The translations under genes were made by a program, and so were the position numbers. DNA of 38,798 bases from Pseudomonas veronii (lineage in GTDB: Bacteria; Pseudomonadota; Gammaproteobacteria; Pseudomonadales; Pseudomonadaceae). The notes under the pieces are model-generated. The model was not told the origin of the DNA, did no database searches, and saw nothing but the letters and a program-made list of their open reading frames with translations. The stretch lies in contig NZ_JYLL01000047.1 of NCBI RefSeq assembly GCF_001439695.1, forward strand, positions 1 to 38,798, written 5' to 3'. Positions 17,401 to 25,252 of this stretch are shown piece by piece (the stretch's first letter is position 1; each line of letters starts with the position of its first letter).

Positions 17401-19079
17401 CCAAAAATCTGCAGGTTGATGAGGGCGTCTTCGCGCGTCCAGTTGCGCTGATTGACCCAGCCGGGGTCGACCATCGACAGCGCCGGGTGGGAGCCGTAGC
17501 GGCCGTGAATCGCGTAAGCCTCGGGAGGGATCAACGGACCGGGTAGCTCCGTCGGAAAAAACAGCCTGAGGGCAAACGGGTTGGCGTCGCTGGCCAGGGG
17601 CTGGGTGATAAAGAAGCGGCCTTCTTTGTCCTTGAGTACATAGCCGCCGTAGGTTCGCTCACGTCGTGAGCCGATCTGCTCGTGGGCATACACCGCTGCG
17701 TCGTGGGCAGAAATAAAGGGCGGGCTCAATACCGCCGGATAGAAACCGTTCAACACCGCCGAACGGTTGTCCAGCGGGCCGACGACACGCCAGAGCAAGC
17801 CGGCCTGGACCACTGACACCGACGTCGCGGCAATCACCCGGCGCACATAGTCACGCGGGCTGAGGCTGCCGGCCTTCAGCGCGGCCTGGGCGCCATTGTC
17901 ACCGAGCACGCCATCGTCGCCGGTGTTGACCAGCGCGCCGGCATCACTGGGCGCTGGCACCTTGAGTTCAAGCAGTGCGTCATCCGAGGTTTCGATGTAA
18001 AGGCGCAAACCTCGGCTTTTGTTCTGTATGTCCCGGGTCGCTTCTGACTGCACGATGGCCGCCACCAGCTCCGCAGGGGTCGGGAATGTGGCATACAACC
18101 AGGACTCGTTTTCGGGGATGTCCGTTGGCGTGGCTTTAGAGCGGTAGTAGAGGGCTTCGAGCCGAAAGTTGGAGGGCAGCTTCAGTTTGCCGGAGGCTTG
18201 CTCGGGGAAGAGCCCGGCGGCAGAGAACAATGCCCTGGGCGCGAGCTCGGGGTAGGTCGCGATGTAACTTTCGCTTTGGGTGTGTTTCAGTACAAACCCG
18301 AAGGCATACTCGCCAGCCGCCGACGCCGACAGGGCTAGGGCCGCCATCACGGCCAATTCAGGCTGTGCGAATACCTGGGTGAAAAATGGCTGCTCCTGGG
18401 TCACTTGCGTCACGGCGGCATTGACTCTCCAGCCCCGCTTCATCTGCCCACGCACGCCTCCCCATTGACGGTTGGGCACCACTACCCGCAGGTCGCCGGC
18501 ATCGGCGGTCATCCAGATCAATGACTCCCGATCCGCAGAAGCCGGGAACGGCTCCTCGCCGAGAAGGCGCTTTCTCAGCAGGACCTCCGCCGCCGAACCC
18601 GAGGTTGTGTACTTAAGCAGCGAGCCCTCGGGGCCGCACAAATAATGAGCGCGCACCGAGCTGCGGTGCTCAATGATAAAACTCAGGTCCGCAGGCGAAA
18701 AAAAACTGATCATCATCGAAGCATGATCATCGCTAATCCCGGGGTTTCTCGCTTTCACCTGCTCCAGGTTCGGCGGGTGAGAATGGTAAAGCGCCTCGCA
18801 ACTGTAGCCGTTGGGCGCGATGAAGTTGTCGTCGGCATCCGTGGCCAGCAAGATCCGATGATCGAAGGTCAACTGCTGGTCAGCGATTGGCGTCGTGGCG
18901 AAGTAGCGGTTGCCTTGTTTAAGAATGGCACCCCCGTATTCCTTGTCGGCCACCGAGTAGTCGATCCGCTCATAAGCCCAACGGGCGGCATCGTCGGCCG
19001 ACATAAACAACGGGCTGAGCGCCGGAAGGACCGGTATATGTCCAGGGGTTTGTTGCGGCAGTTCCGTAAAGTCATTCAT
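14472..19079 (-). CDS. Giant seven-repeat protein (DUF4329/JAB-like units), 1535 residues
   Basis: I recognise the repeated unit as resembling DUF4329, but not the whole protein. Seven units of about 190-215 residues start near residues 21, 231, 452, 669, 888, 1112 and 1316. Each has an opening 'ADDAARWA' helix, a strand ending in V/I-L-K, an 'F-F-S-P-A-D-L' helix, a 'G-x-L-L-K-Y' strand (near 153, 368, 582, 809, 1015, 1234, 1455) and a closing 'AGDLRVV...W' strand. Odd units carry YGG (EYGGAIL, TYGGYVL, TYGGVLL, EYLGAVL). Even units instead carry a YxFGFVLKH-like strand (AFGFVLKH, FAFILKH, FGYVLKD). Unit 1 alone keeps a JAMM-like set: E47, H99, H101, S128, D131. There is no signal peptide or membrane segment. 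The start at 19079 has GAGGTG 5 bases upstream. It is a single-gene unit, convergent with the PepSY gene. Confidence 0.75.
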   Translation of the reverse strand: MNDFTELPQQTPGHIPVLPALSPLFMSADDAARWAYERIDYSVADKEYGGAILKQGNRYFATTPIADQQLTFDHRILLATDADDNFIAPNGYSCEALYHSHPPNLEQVKARNPGISDDHASMMISFFSPADLSFIIEHRSSVRAHYLCGPEGSLLKYTTSGSAAEVLLRKRLLGEEPFPASADRESLIWMTADAGDLRVVVPNRQWGGVRGQMKRGWRVNAAVTQVTQEQPFFTQVFAQPELAVMAALALSASAAGEYAFGFVLKHTQSESYIATYPELAPRALFSAAGLFPEQASGKLKLPSNFRLEALYYRSKATPTDIPENESWLYATFPTPAELVAAIVQSEATRDIQNKSRGLRLYIETSDDALLELKVPAPSDAGALVNTGDDGVLGDNGAQAALKAGSLSPRDYVRRVIAATSVSVVQAGLLWRVVGPLDNRSAVLNGFYPAVLSPPFISAHDAAVYAHEQIGSRRERTYGGYVLKDKEGRFFITQPLASDANPFALRLFFPTELPGPLIPPEAYAIHGRYGSHPALSMVDPGWVNQRNWTREDALINLQIFGTAQIYDVIQSGRPAYMSAAEDCLLAYTPSGSTHEALVSAGAAPQPAGSVLQKRLDSGLFKPALWVTRLAEAGDLRVIQGNVLWGPRSPIYKDWTPSFEYAPRTGAPDYVTYGALFGTADEAARDLHARVHGRNLPEQAYFAFILKHRDKALYLATEVVGVNERVKLFNLNSVFAPTEDNDYRFPAGFSLCGLFRSQLWQPTGLSPSSAWLTRYFVMPMVLYEALYESQRRGVKYNGGRNLPVYFSTQEGALLRFVALPFRVGGGGPVESAFEQAASALASGEKTTQTFVREWANSGELYVVRTSQCWDQQGRVSRTWTGYEHLTRRRVGPAFANPDDAARYAAGIVGEGRRRTYGGVLLRLPDGVFVATDPLVVPPQGFALNWIYPDPAIAQGLYPPGSIIVARYRSVLKQETQILLSATQKAVYQSMLPTSVLSNLLFREVHIKREYVFGPEGGILRYQLTGSAEEEALKLTLAPLNLVRGDVADNEVERQLRSGALLPVDFVTQVAKAGDLRVVNGNRLWGHPRRLSGPFVPDLAEVAALAIKQVFADAPCGPLFTQAYDAVRHVQRVSSPQAQVQFGYVLKDARKNLYMTTLPLVRADYTRFEQVFVDGLLPQGYTLDGLYLCASTVAIAPASDDMALSFFSPQVLAGAVNFLSNLAGNGALPLYLLCADGALLRYSLRRHERQALSSEARTLGPQLLEGASSVADYVRGLATKGDLYVRVRSTVWGKEQSVTAQWQPKAAPWPAQDNPHFLSFCGPLFGHADDAARWAEKQLGGFKGREYLGAVLAPPKARGLVALEPVEDHRAWLVDTISQLFWFGHLGFDITPDHPLFFYTIKALQAFYKVIPLGLNLSSLDQRLLDNFADKNDLRLYLDIIRSNRPVAESVYLACRGGALLKYVPGFTADETRLLSVDSSPSPSVLVSGLRAAGTLSVLETDTFWTRPGALGAEWQVKDVLAEPDPQAVLYGRDKDEL

Positions 19080-19082
19080 GTT

Positions 19083-19223
19083 TCACCTCATCGAAGAAAG
19101 CGTGCGTCCTGGCAAATAATCGCCGTGACGCACCCCTTCAAAGATGGAGTACACCGCTCGTTCAGAGACGGTAGATAGGTATGACTTATTTAGGTCCTGT
19201 ACGAAAAGTACTGTCACAAACAC
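19083..19223 (-). CDS. Possible 46-residue leader ORF before the seven-repeat gene
   Basis: On the minus strand an open frame with GTG at 19223 runs 46 codons and stops at 19083, three bases before the ATG of the giant gene. It includes VLFVQDLNKSYL and ERAVYSIFEGVRHGDYLPG. No Shine-Dalgarno sequence precedes the GTG, so translation is doubtful. The same stretch may simply be a 5' leader: GTGACA, 18 bases, then CTAAAT (on this strand, 19216 down to 19187) could be its promoter. The closeness of the stop to the next ATG would allow translational coupling. Confidence 0.25.
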   Translation of the reverse strand: MFVTVLFVQDLNKSYLSTVSERAVYSIFEGVRHGDYLPGRTLSSMR

Positions 19224-19479
19224 CCAATCGCACACGCCAGTGAGGCCATTACTGCATCGCGTTTCGCGAGCATGTCAAAGCGCGCATCGATGCAGTGGCT
19301 CTCCCGTGTATTGAATGCAAAGCGCGAATCCCGGAAGACCCAGACAGCAGCGTGGCACCGCATCTCCATGCCCTCTTTCGGGGCTCCCGCCTGCACGACC
19401 CTGCGACCGCGAGCCAAAGCGGTGCACCAGGCTTGCCCGCGACACCCAGCGTGACGATTTAAGTGGAGGTTTCGGGCCT
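19224..19479. other. Intergenic stretch without a supported gene
   Basis: Open frames exist on both strands (for example minus strand 19214-19537) but have no ribosome binding sites and no recognisable domains. A small palindrome GGTGCACC (19421-19428), about 55 bases upstream of the sigma-54 promoter, could be part of an enhancer site for NtrC; it matches only the half-site core. Confidence 0.3.
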
Positions 19480-19496
19480 TAGGCACAGGCCTTGCT
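19480..19496 (+). promoter_or_regulatory. Sigma-54 promoter of the urt operon
   Basis: The sequence AGGCACAGGCCTTGCT (19481-19496) matches the sigma-54 consensus TGGCAC-N5-TTGCT. The invariant GG (19482-19483) and GC (19494-19495) are separated by exactly 10 bases. The predicted start is near 19507, about 50 bases before urtA. Sigma-54 with NtrC is the standard control of urea uptake under nitrogen limitation, so position and function agree. Confidence 0.8.
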
Positions 19497-19555
19497 ATGC
19501 ACTCTTCAGCTTCCAACTCTGCCACTAAAAAAATCAAATCCCCGGAGATCGCACC

Positions 19556-20821
19556 ATGAAGCGTCGTAGTTTGCTCAAGGCTTTCACCCTATCGGCATCG
19601 ATTGTCGCCATGGGCATGACCTGGACTGTGCAGGCCGCCGAGACCATCAAGGTCGGCATCCTGCATTCGTTGTCCGGCACCATGGCCATCTCCGAAACCT
19701 CGCTCAAAGACATGGCGCTGATGACCATCGACGAGATCAACGCCAAGGGCGGTGTGAACGGCAAGATGCTGGAACCGGTGGTGGTAGACCCGGCGTCGAA
19801 CTGGCCGCTGTTCGCGGAAAAAAGCCGGCAGTTGCTGACCCAGGACAAGGTCGCCGTGGTGTTCGGCTGCTGGACCTCGGTGTCGCGCAAATCGGTGTTG
19901 CCGGTGTTCGAAGAACTCAACGGCCTGCTGTTCTACCCAGTGCAATACGAAGGCGAAGAGATGTCGCCGAACGTGTTCTATACCGGTGCAGCGCCAAACC
20001 AGCAGGCGATCCCGGCGGTGGAATACCTGATGAGCGAAGAAGGCGGCAGCGCCAAGCGCTTCTTCCTGCTGGGCACCGACTACGTGTACCCGCGCACCAC
20101 CAACAAGATCCTGCGTTCGTTCCTGCATTCCAAAGGCGTCGCGGATAAAGACATCGAAGAGGTCTACACCCCGTTCGGCCACGCCGATTACCAGACCATC
20201 GTCGCCAACATCAAGAAATTCTCGGCGGGCGGCAAGACCGCGGTGATCTCCACCGTGAACGGCGACTCCAATGTGCCGTTCTACAAAGAGCTGGCCAACC
20301 AGGGCCTCAAAGCCACCGACGTACCGGTGGTGGCGTTCTCGGTGGGCGAAGAAGAACTGCGCGGCATCGACACCAAGCCGCTGGTGGGCAACCTCGCCGC
20401 CTGGAACTACTTCCAGTCGGTAGAGAACCCGGTGAACACCAAATTCGTCGCCGACTGGAAAGCCTACGCCAAGAAACACAACCTGCCGGGCGCGGACAAA
20501 GCCGTGACCAACGACCCGATGGAAGCCACCTACGTGGGCATTCATATGTGGGCGCAGGCGGCGGAGAAGGCCAAGTCCACCGACGTCGACAAAGTGCGTG
20601 AAGCCCTCGCCGGCCAGACCTTCGCCGCGCCGTCGGGTTTCACCCTGACCATGGACAAGACCAACCACCACCTGCACAAGCCGGTAATGATCGGTGAGAT
20701 CCAGGCCGACGGGCAGTTCTCGGTGGTGTGGCAGACCCAGGAACCGATCCGCGCACAGCCATGGAGCCCGTACATTCCTGGCAATGACAAAAAACCTGAT
20801 TACGCCGTGAAAAGTAACTAA
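19556..20821 (+). CDS. urtA: Urea ABC transporter, substrate-binding protein
   Basis: A 421-residue periplasmic binding protein of the branched-chain amino acid/amide type. It begins with a basic, twin-arginine-like leader (MKRRSLLKAF) and a hydrophobic core ending VQAAETIKVG. The mature start VGILHSLSGTMAISETSLKD and the later VFGCWTSVSRKSVLPVFE and LLFYPVQYEGEE are urea/amide-binding family signatures. It captures urea for UrtBCDE. The ATG at 19556 follows GGAG by 9 bases. A REP pair sits directly after the gene and may stabilise the urtA message relative to urtB. Confidence 0.97.
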   Translation: MKRRSLLKAFTLSASIVAMGMTWTVQAAETIKVGILHSLSGTMAISETSLKDMALMTIDEINAKGGVNGKMLEPVVVDPASNWPLFAEKSRQLLTQDKVAVVFGCWTSVSRKSVLPVFEELNGLLFYPVQYEGEEMSPNVFYTGAAPNQQAIPAVEYLMSEEGGSAKRFFLLGTDYVYPRTTNKILRSFLHSKGVADKDIEEVYTPFGHADYQTIVANIKKFSAGGKTAVISTVNGDSNVPFYKELANQGLKATDVPVVAFSVGEEELRGIDTKPLVGNLAAWNYFQSVENPVNTKFVADWKAYAKKHNLPGADKAVTNDPMEATYVGIHMWAQAAEKAKSTDVDKVREALAGQTFAAPSGFTLTMDKTNHHLHKPVMIGEIQADGQFSVVWQTQEPIRAQPWSPYIPGNDKKPDYAVKSN

Positions 20822-20838
20822 GCCCCGCCACGGACCCA

Positions 20839-20929
20839 TGTGGGAGGGGGCTTGCCCCCGATAGCGGTGGATCAGTCAGTACATGCATTGCCTGACCCAG
20901 CGCTATCGGGAGCAAGCTCCCTCCCACAT
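20839..20929. repeat. Inverted REP pair (BIME) between urtA and urtB
   Basis: The forward copy is at 20839-20870 (TGTGGGAGGGGGCTTGCCCC...GATAGCGGTGG) and the inverted copy at 20901-20928 (CGCTATCGGGAGCAAGCTCC...CTCCCACA). They flank a 30-base centre. The transcript could fold into a large hairpin in the operon. Confidence 0.9.
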
Positions 20930-20963
20930 AAAGCCGACCCGTGCATGCTCAGGACATTTTGTT

Positions 20964-22466
20964 ATGCCCACTGCCCTCTACCGCTTGATCCTCACGGCCT
21001 TGCTGTTGCTGCCTGTTGCCGCACACGCCGGCGACGCCGAAGACTTCCTCGCCGCCAACCCGACGCAACAAGCCAAACTGCTGCAGGACTGGGCCGCCCA
21101 GCCCGACCCGGCGCGCATCGAGCTGGTGGACGCGCTGCAACAAGGCCAACTGACGGTCAACGGTGAAACCAAGACCGTGCGCCTGAACAACCGCCTGCGC
21201 GGTCTGATCGACAACGTACAGGCCAGCCTGCAACTGCTCGCCGCCGACCCCAAGGTACGCCTGGCCGCCGCGCAGACCCTGCAAAAAACCGCACAACCGG
21301 CGCAGCTCAAATTCCTCGACCAGCGTGTCGCCGCCGAAACCGTCGAAGACGTCCACACCGCCCTCAGCCTGGCCCTGGCCAACCTGCAACTGGTGGACAG
21401 CGACCCGCTGGTGCGTTTGGCCGCCGTGCGTCTGCTCGGCAGCACCGGCGACCCGTTGGCGCGCACACGCCTGGAAACCCTGCTCGCCCCCGGCGTGGAA
21501 AACGATGCCGCCGTGCATACCGCCGCCGAGACCAGCCTGGCCCAGGTCAAGCGCAAACTGATGCTGGGCGAGCTGCTCGGCCAGGCCTTCAGCGGCATGT
21601 CCCTGGGCTCGATCCTGCTGCTCGCGGCCCTGGGCCTGGCGATCACGTTCGGCCTGCTGGGCGTGATCAACATGGCCCACGGCGAGATGCTGATGCTCGG
21701 CGCTTATTCCACCTATGTGGTGCAGTTGCTGATGCAGCGCTACGTGCCGCACGCCATCGAGTTCTACCCGCTGATCGCACTGCCGGTGGCGTTTTTCGTC
21801 ACCGCCGCCATCGGCATGGCCCTGGAGCGCACGGTGATTCGTCACCTGTACGGCCGCCCCCTGGAAACCCTGCTCGCCACCTGGGGCATCAGCCTGATGC
21901 TGATCCAACTGGTGCGCCTGGTGTTCGGCGCGCAGAACGTCGAAGTGGCCAACCCCGCGTGGCTGTCCGGCGGCATTCAAGTGCTGCCCAACCTGGTGTT
22001 GCCGTACAACCGCATCGTGATCATCGCCTTCGCCCTGTGCGTGGTGGTGCTGACGTGGCTGCTGCTCAACAAGACGCGCCTGGGCCTCAACGTGCGCGCC
22101 GTCACCCAGAACCGCAACATGGCCGCCTGCTGCGGCGTGCCCACCGGGCGCGTGGACATGCTCGCCTTTGGCCTGGGCTCCGGCATCGCCGGGCTGGGCG
22201 GTGTGGCGCTGAGCCAGATCGGCAACGTCGGCCCCGACCTGGGCCAGAGCTACATCATCGATTCCTTCCTGGTCGTGGTGCTCGGCGGTGTCGGCCAATT
22301 GGCCGGTAGCGTGATGGCCGCGTTCGGCCTGGGGATCGCCAACAAGATCCTCGAACCGCAGATCGGCGCCGTGCTCGGCAAGATCCTGATCCTTGCGCTG
22401 ATCATTCTGTTTATCCAGAAACGCCCGCAAGGCCTCTTCGCACTGAAAGGACGGGTGATCGACTGA
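20964..22466 (+). CDS. urtB: Urea ABC transporter permease UrtB
   Basis: A 500-residue protein. A signal peptide (residues 1-23) leads to a periplasmic HEAT-like alpha-helical region (about 24-200) that UrtB proteins carry. Next comes the LivH-like permease with about eight helices, containing LGLAITFGLLGVINMAHGEM and GSGIAGLGGVALSQIGNVGP. It forms the inner-membrane channel with UrtC. ATG 20964 is chosen as the signal-peptide start with AGGA 9 bases before it; the frame is open further up but that part is REP sequence. The stop overlaps the urtC start (TGATG). Confidence 0.95.
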   Translation: MPTALYRLILTALLLLPVAAHAGDAEDFLAANPTQQAKLLQDWAAQPDPARIELVDALQQGQLTVNGETKTVRLNNRLRGLIDNVQASLQLLAADPKVRLAAAQTLQKTAQPAQLKFLDQRVAAETVEDVHTALSLALANLQLVDSDPLVRLAAVRLLGSTGDPLARTRLETLLAPGVENDAAVHTAAETSLAQVKRKLMLGELLGQAFSGMSLGSILLLAALGLAITFGLLGVINMAHGEMLMLGAYSTYVVQLLMQRYVPHAIEFYPLIALPVAFFVTAAIGMALERTVIRHLYGRPLETLLATWGISLMLIQLVRLVFGAQNVEVANPAWLSGGIQVLPNLVLPYNRIVIIAFALCVVVLTWLLLNKTRLGLNVRAVTQNRNMAACCGVPTGRVDMLAFGLGSGIAGLGGVALSQIGNVGPDLGQSYIIDSFLVVVLGGVGQLAGSVMAAFGLGIANKILEPQIGAVLGKILILALIILFIQKRPQGLFALKGRVID

Positions 22467-23545
22467 TGAACCAGCCATTGATGCTCACGGCCACACAAAA
22501 GGCCGGCCCCAAGCTGACGATTGCCGTCGGCGCGGTGATCCTGATCCTGCTGCTGGCCCTGCCGCTGTGCTCGCTGTTGTCGCCGGACAATCCGCTGCAC
22601 GTCTCGGCCTACACGCTGACGCTGGTGGGCAAGATCCTCTGCTACGCCATCGTCGCCCTCGCGCTCGACCTGGTGTGGGGTTACGCCGGGATGCTGTCCC
22701 TCGGCCACGGCCTGTTCTTCGCCCTCGGCGGTTATGCCATGGGCATGTACCTGATGCGCCAGGCCTCCGGCGACGAGTTGCCGGCGTTCATGACCTTTTT
22801 GTCGTGGACCGAATTGCCCTGGTACTGGGTCGGCACCGAGCACTTCCTCTGGGCGCTGTGCCTGGTGGTGCTGGCGCCGGGGTTGCTGGCGCTGGTGTTC
22901 GGCTTCTTCGCCTTCCGCTCGCGGATCAAGGGCGTGTATTTCTCGATCATGACCCAGGCGCTGACCTTCGCCGGGATGCTGTTGTTCTTTCGCAACGAGA
23001 CCGGCTTCGGCGGCAATAACGGCTTCACCAACTTCCGCAGCATCCTCGGCTTCGGCATCACCGAACCGGGCACGCGCGCGGTGTTGTTTGCCGCCACCGT
23101 GCTGTTGCTGGTGAGCAGCCTGTACATCGGCTGGCGCCTGGCCCGCAGCAAGTTCGGCCGGGTGTTGACCGCCTTGCGCGATGCCGAGAACCGCCTGATG
23201 TTCTGCGGCTACGACCCGCGCGGTTTCAAGCTGTTCGTGTGGGTATTGAGCGCAGTGCTGTGCGGCCTGGCGGGGGCGTTGTACGTGCCGCAGGTGGGCA
23301 TCATCAACCCCAGCGAAATGTCGCCGACCAATTCCATCGAAGCCGCCGTGTGGGTGGCCCTGGGTGGGCGCGGCACCTTGATCGGGCCGCTGCTCGGCGC
23401 CGGGGTGGTCAACGGCATGAAGAGCTGGTTCACCGTGGCGTTCCCGGAGTACTGGCTGTTCTTCCTGGGGGCGTTGTTCATCATCGTCACCCTGTATTTG
23501 CCCAAGGGTGTGATCGGCCTGTTGAAGAAACGGGGTGAACAATGA
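22466..23545 (+). CDS. urtC: Urea ABC transporter permease UrtC
   Basis: A 359-residue LivM-like inner-membrane permease with about ten hydrophobic segments. Family marks include ALALDLVWGYAGMLSLGHGL near the start, FFAFRSRIKGVYFSIMTQAL, and the loop RDAENRLMFCGYDPRGFKLF, which includes the 'EAA-like' contact to the ATPases. It forms the urea channel with UrtB. ATG 22466 shares a base with the urtB stop, and its own stop overlaps the urtD start (ATGA), so urtBCD are translationally coupled. Confidence 0.96.
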   Translation: MNQPLMLTATQKAGPKLTIAVGAVILILLLALPLCSLLSPDNPLHVSAYTLTLVGKILCYAIVALALDLVWGYAGMLSLGHGLFFALGGYAMGMYLMRQASGDELPAFMTFLSWTELPWYWVGTEHFLWALCLVVLAPGLLALVFGFFAFRSRIKGVYFSIMTQALTFAGMLLFFRNETGFGGNNGFTNFRSILGFGITEPGTRAVLFAATVLLLVSSLYIGWRLARSKFGRVLTALRDAENRLMFCGYDPRGFKLFVWVLSAVLCGLAGALYVPQVGIINPSEMSPTNSIEAAVWVALGGRGTLIGPLLGAGVVNGMKSWFTVAFPEYWLFFLGALFIIVTLYLPKGVIGLLKKRGEQ

Positions 23546-24390
23546 GAGTGACTGCGACGGCGGAATTTATGCTCGAACCTATTCTCGACACCGGCAACGG
23601 CCGCGATGCGATCGGCATCGGCCAGGCCGCCGGCACGGGCCTCAATACGCGCCACGGCACGATCCTGACCCTGGAAGACATCAGCGTCAGCTTCGACGGT
23701 TTCAAGGCACTCAACGCCTTGAACCTCTACATCGGCGTCGGCGAACTGCGCTGCATCATCGGCCCCAACGGCGCCGGCAAAACCACGCTGATGGACGTGA
23801 TCACCGGCAAGACCCGGCCCAGCCACGGCAACGCCTGGTTCGGCGAAACCCTCGACCTGACCGCGATGAGCGAAGTGCAGATCGCCCAGGCCGGCATTGG
23901 CCGCAAGTTCCAGAAACCCACGGTGTTCGAAGCCTTGAGCGTGTTCGAAAACCTGGAGCTGGCGCAGAAGACCGACAAGTCGGTGTGGGCCAGCCTGCGC
24001 GCACGCCTGAGCGGGGAACAGAAGGACCGCATCGATGAAGTGCTCGACACCATCCGCCTCACCGCCTCGGTGCATCGCCCGGCTGGCCTGCTGTCCCACG
24101 GCCAGAAACAGTTCCTGGAAATCGGCATGCTGCTGATGCAAGACCCGCAACTGTTGCTGCTCGACGAACCGGTGGCGGGCATGACCGACGCCGAAACCGA
24201 ATTCACCGCCGAACTGTTCAAGCGCCTGGCGGGCAAGCACTCGCTGATGGTGGTGGAGCACGACATGGGTTTTGTCGGTTCGATTGCCGACCATGTGACC
24301 GTGTTGCACCAGGGCAGCGTGCTGGCCGAAGGGTCGCTGGAACAGGTGCAGGAAAACGAGCGCGTGATCGAGGTATACCTCGGGCGCTGA
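23542..24390 (+). CDS. urtD: Urea ABC transporter ATP-binding protein UrtD
   Basis: A 282-residue LivG-like ATPase with a 40-residue N-terminal extension that is usual for UrtD. The Walker A motif GPNGAGKTT is at 74-82, the signature LSHGQKQ at 184-190, and the Walker B motif LLLLDEP at 204-210, followed by the AGMTDAET loop and the switch histidine in VVEHDMGF. It powers urea import with UrtE. The start overlaps the urtC stop. A REP pair of a different type separates it from urtE. Confidence 0.97.
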   Translation: MRVTATAEFMLEPILDTGNGRDAIGIGQAAGTGLNTRHGTILTLEDISVSFDGFKALNALNLYIGVGELRCIIGPNGAGKTTLMDVITGKTRPSHGNAWFGETLDLTAMSEVQIAQAGIGRKFQKPTVFEALSVFENLELAQKTDKSVWASLRARLSGEQKDRIDEVLDTIRLTASVHRPAGLLSHGQKQFLEIGMLLMQDPQLLLLDEPVAGMTDAETEFTAELFKRLAGKHSLMVVEHDMGFVGSIADHVTVLHQGSVLAEGSLEQVQENERVIEVYLGR

Positions 24391-24401
24391 GTTCGCTTTT
24401 T

Positions 24402-24501
24402 TGTAGGAGCGAGCTTGCTCGCGAAAATCGTTAACGATAACGCGGGCAGCCTGAATGCACGCGGCGCCCTCAGGTTTTTCGCGAGCAAGCTCGCTCCTAC
24501 A
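24402..24501. repeat. Type-B inverted REP pair (GTAGGAGCGAGCTTGCTCGC) between urtD and urtE
   Basis: A forward copy GTAGGAGCGAGCTTGCTCGC (24403-24422) and an inverted copy (24480-24500) bracket about 57 bases. The centre contains CGATAACGCGGGC, which recurs in the second type-B pair at 32395-32496. This repeat family differs from the GTGGGAGGGGGC type elsewhere in the window. Confidence 0.85.
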
Positions 24502-24523
24502 GGGAATAGAGGAGGTTTTGAGA

Positions 24524-25222
24524 ATGCTGCAAGTCGACAAGTTGCACCAGTATTACGGCGGTAGCCACATCCTGCGCGGGCTTTCATTCGAGGTGCAGGT
24601 CGGCGAAGTCACCTGCCTGCTCGGCCGTAACGGCGTGGGCAAGACCACCCTGCTCAAGTGCCTGATGGGCCTGTTGCCCGCCAAAGAGGGCGCGGTGAAC
24701 TGGGAAGGCAAGGCCATCACCGGTTTCAAGCCACACCAGCGCGTTCACGCCGGGATCGCCTACGTGCCCCAGGGCCGCGAGATTTTCGGGCGGCTGACCG
24801 TGGAAGAAAACCTGCTGATGGGCCTGTCGCGCTTTCCCGGCGCCGAGGCCAGGGAAGTGCCGGGGTTTATCTACGAACTGTTCCCGGTGCTGCTGCAAAT
24901 GAAGCACCGCCGCGGGGGCGATTTGTCCGGCGGCCAGCAACAGCAACTGGCGATCGGCCGCGCCCTGGCCAGCCGGCCGCGCCTGTTGATTCTCGATGAG
25001 CCGACCGAAGGTATCCAGCCGTCGGTGATCAAGGAGATCGCGGCGGTGATCAAAAAGCTTGCGGCCCGTGGCGACATGGCGATCCTGTTGGTGGAGCAGT
25101 TCTACGACTTTGCCGCCGAACTGGCCGACCAGTACCTGGTGATGTCACGCGGGGAAATCGTCCAGCAAGGCCGCGGCGAAAATATGGAACGCGACGGTGT
25201 GCGCGGTCTCGTAACCATCTAA
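24524..25222 (+). CDS. urtE: Urea ABC transporter ATP-binding protein UrtE
   Basis: A 232-residue LivF-like ATPase. The Walker A motif GRNGVGKTT is at 34-42, then AYVPQGREIFGRLTVEENL, the signature LSGGQQQQLAIGRAL and Walker B RLLILDEPTEGIQPSV. It pairs with UrtD. ATG 24524 is chosen because a strong GAGGAGG lies about 8 bases upstream, just after the REP pair. This new strong site suggests its translation does not rely on coupling to urtD. It ends 30 bases before ureD. Confidence 0.96.
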   Translation: MLQVDKLHQYYGGSHILRGLSFEVQVGEVTCLLGRNGVGKTTLLKCLMGLLPAKEGAVNWEGKAITGFKPHQRVHAGIAYVPQGREIFGRLTVEENLLMGLSRFPGAEAREVPGFIYELFPVLLQMKHRRGGDLSGGQQQQLAIGRALASRPRLLILDEPTEGIQPSVIKEIAAVIKKLAARGDMAILLVEQFYDFAAELADQYLVMSRGEIVQQGRGENMERDGVRGLVTI

Positions 25223-25252
25223 TCTGTAGCGTCCTAACGATAAGCACACGCC

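Noticed and set aside
19214..19537. A 107-codon minus-strand frame upstream of urtA, considered as a transposase fragment
   Set aside because: It shows no DDE or HTH motif that I can name, and it overlaps the sigma-54 promoter of urtA.
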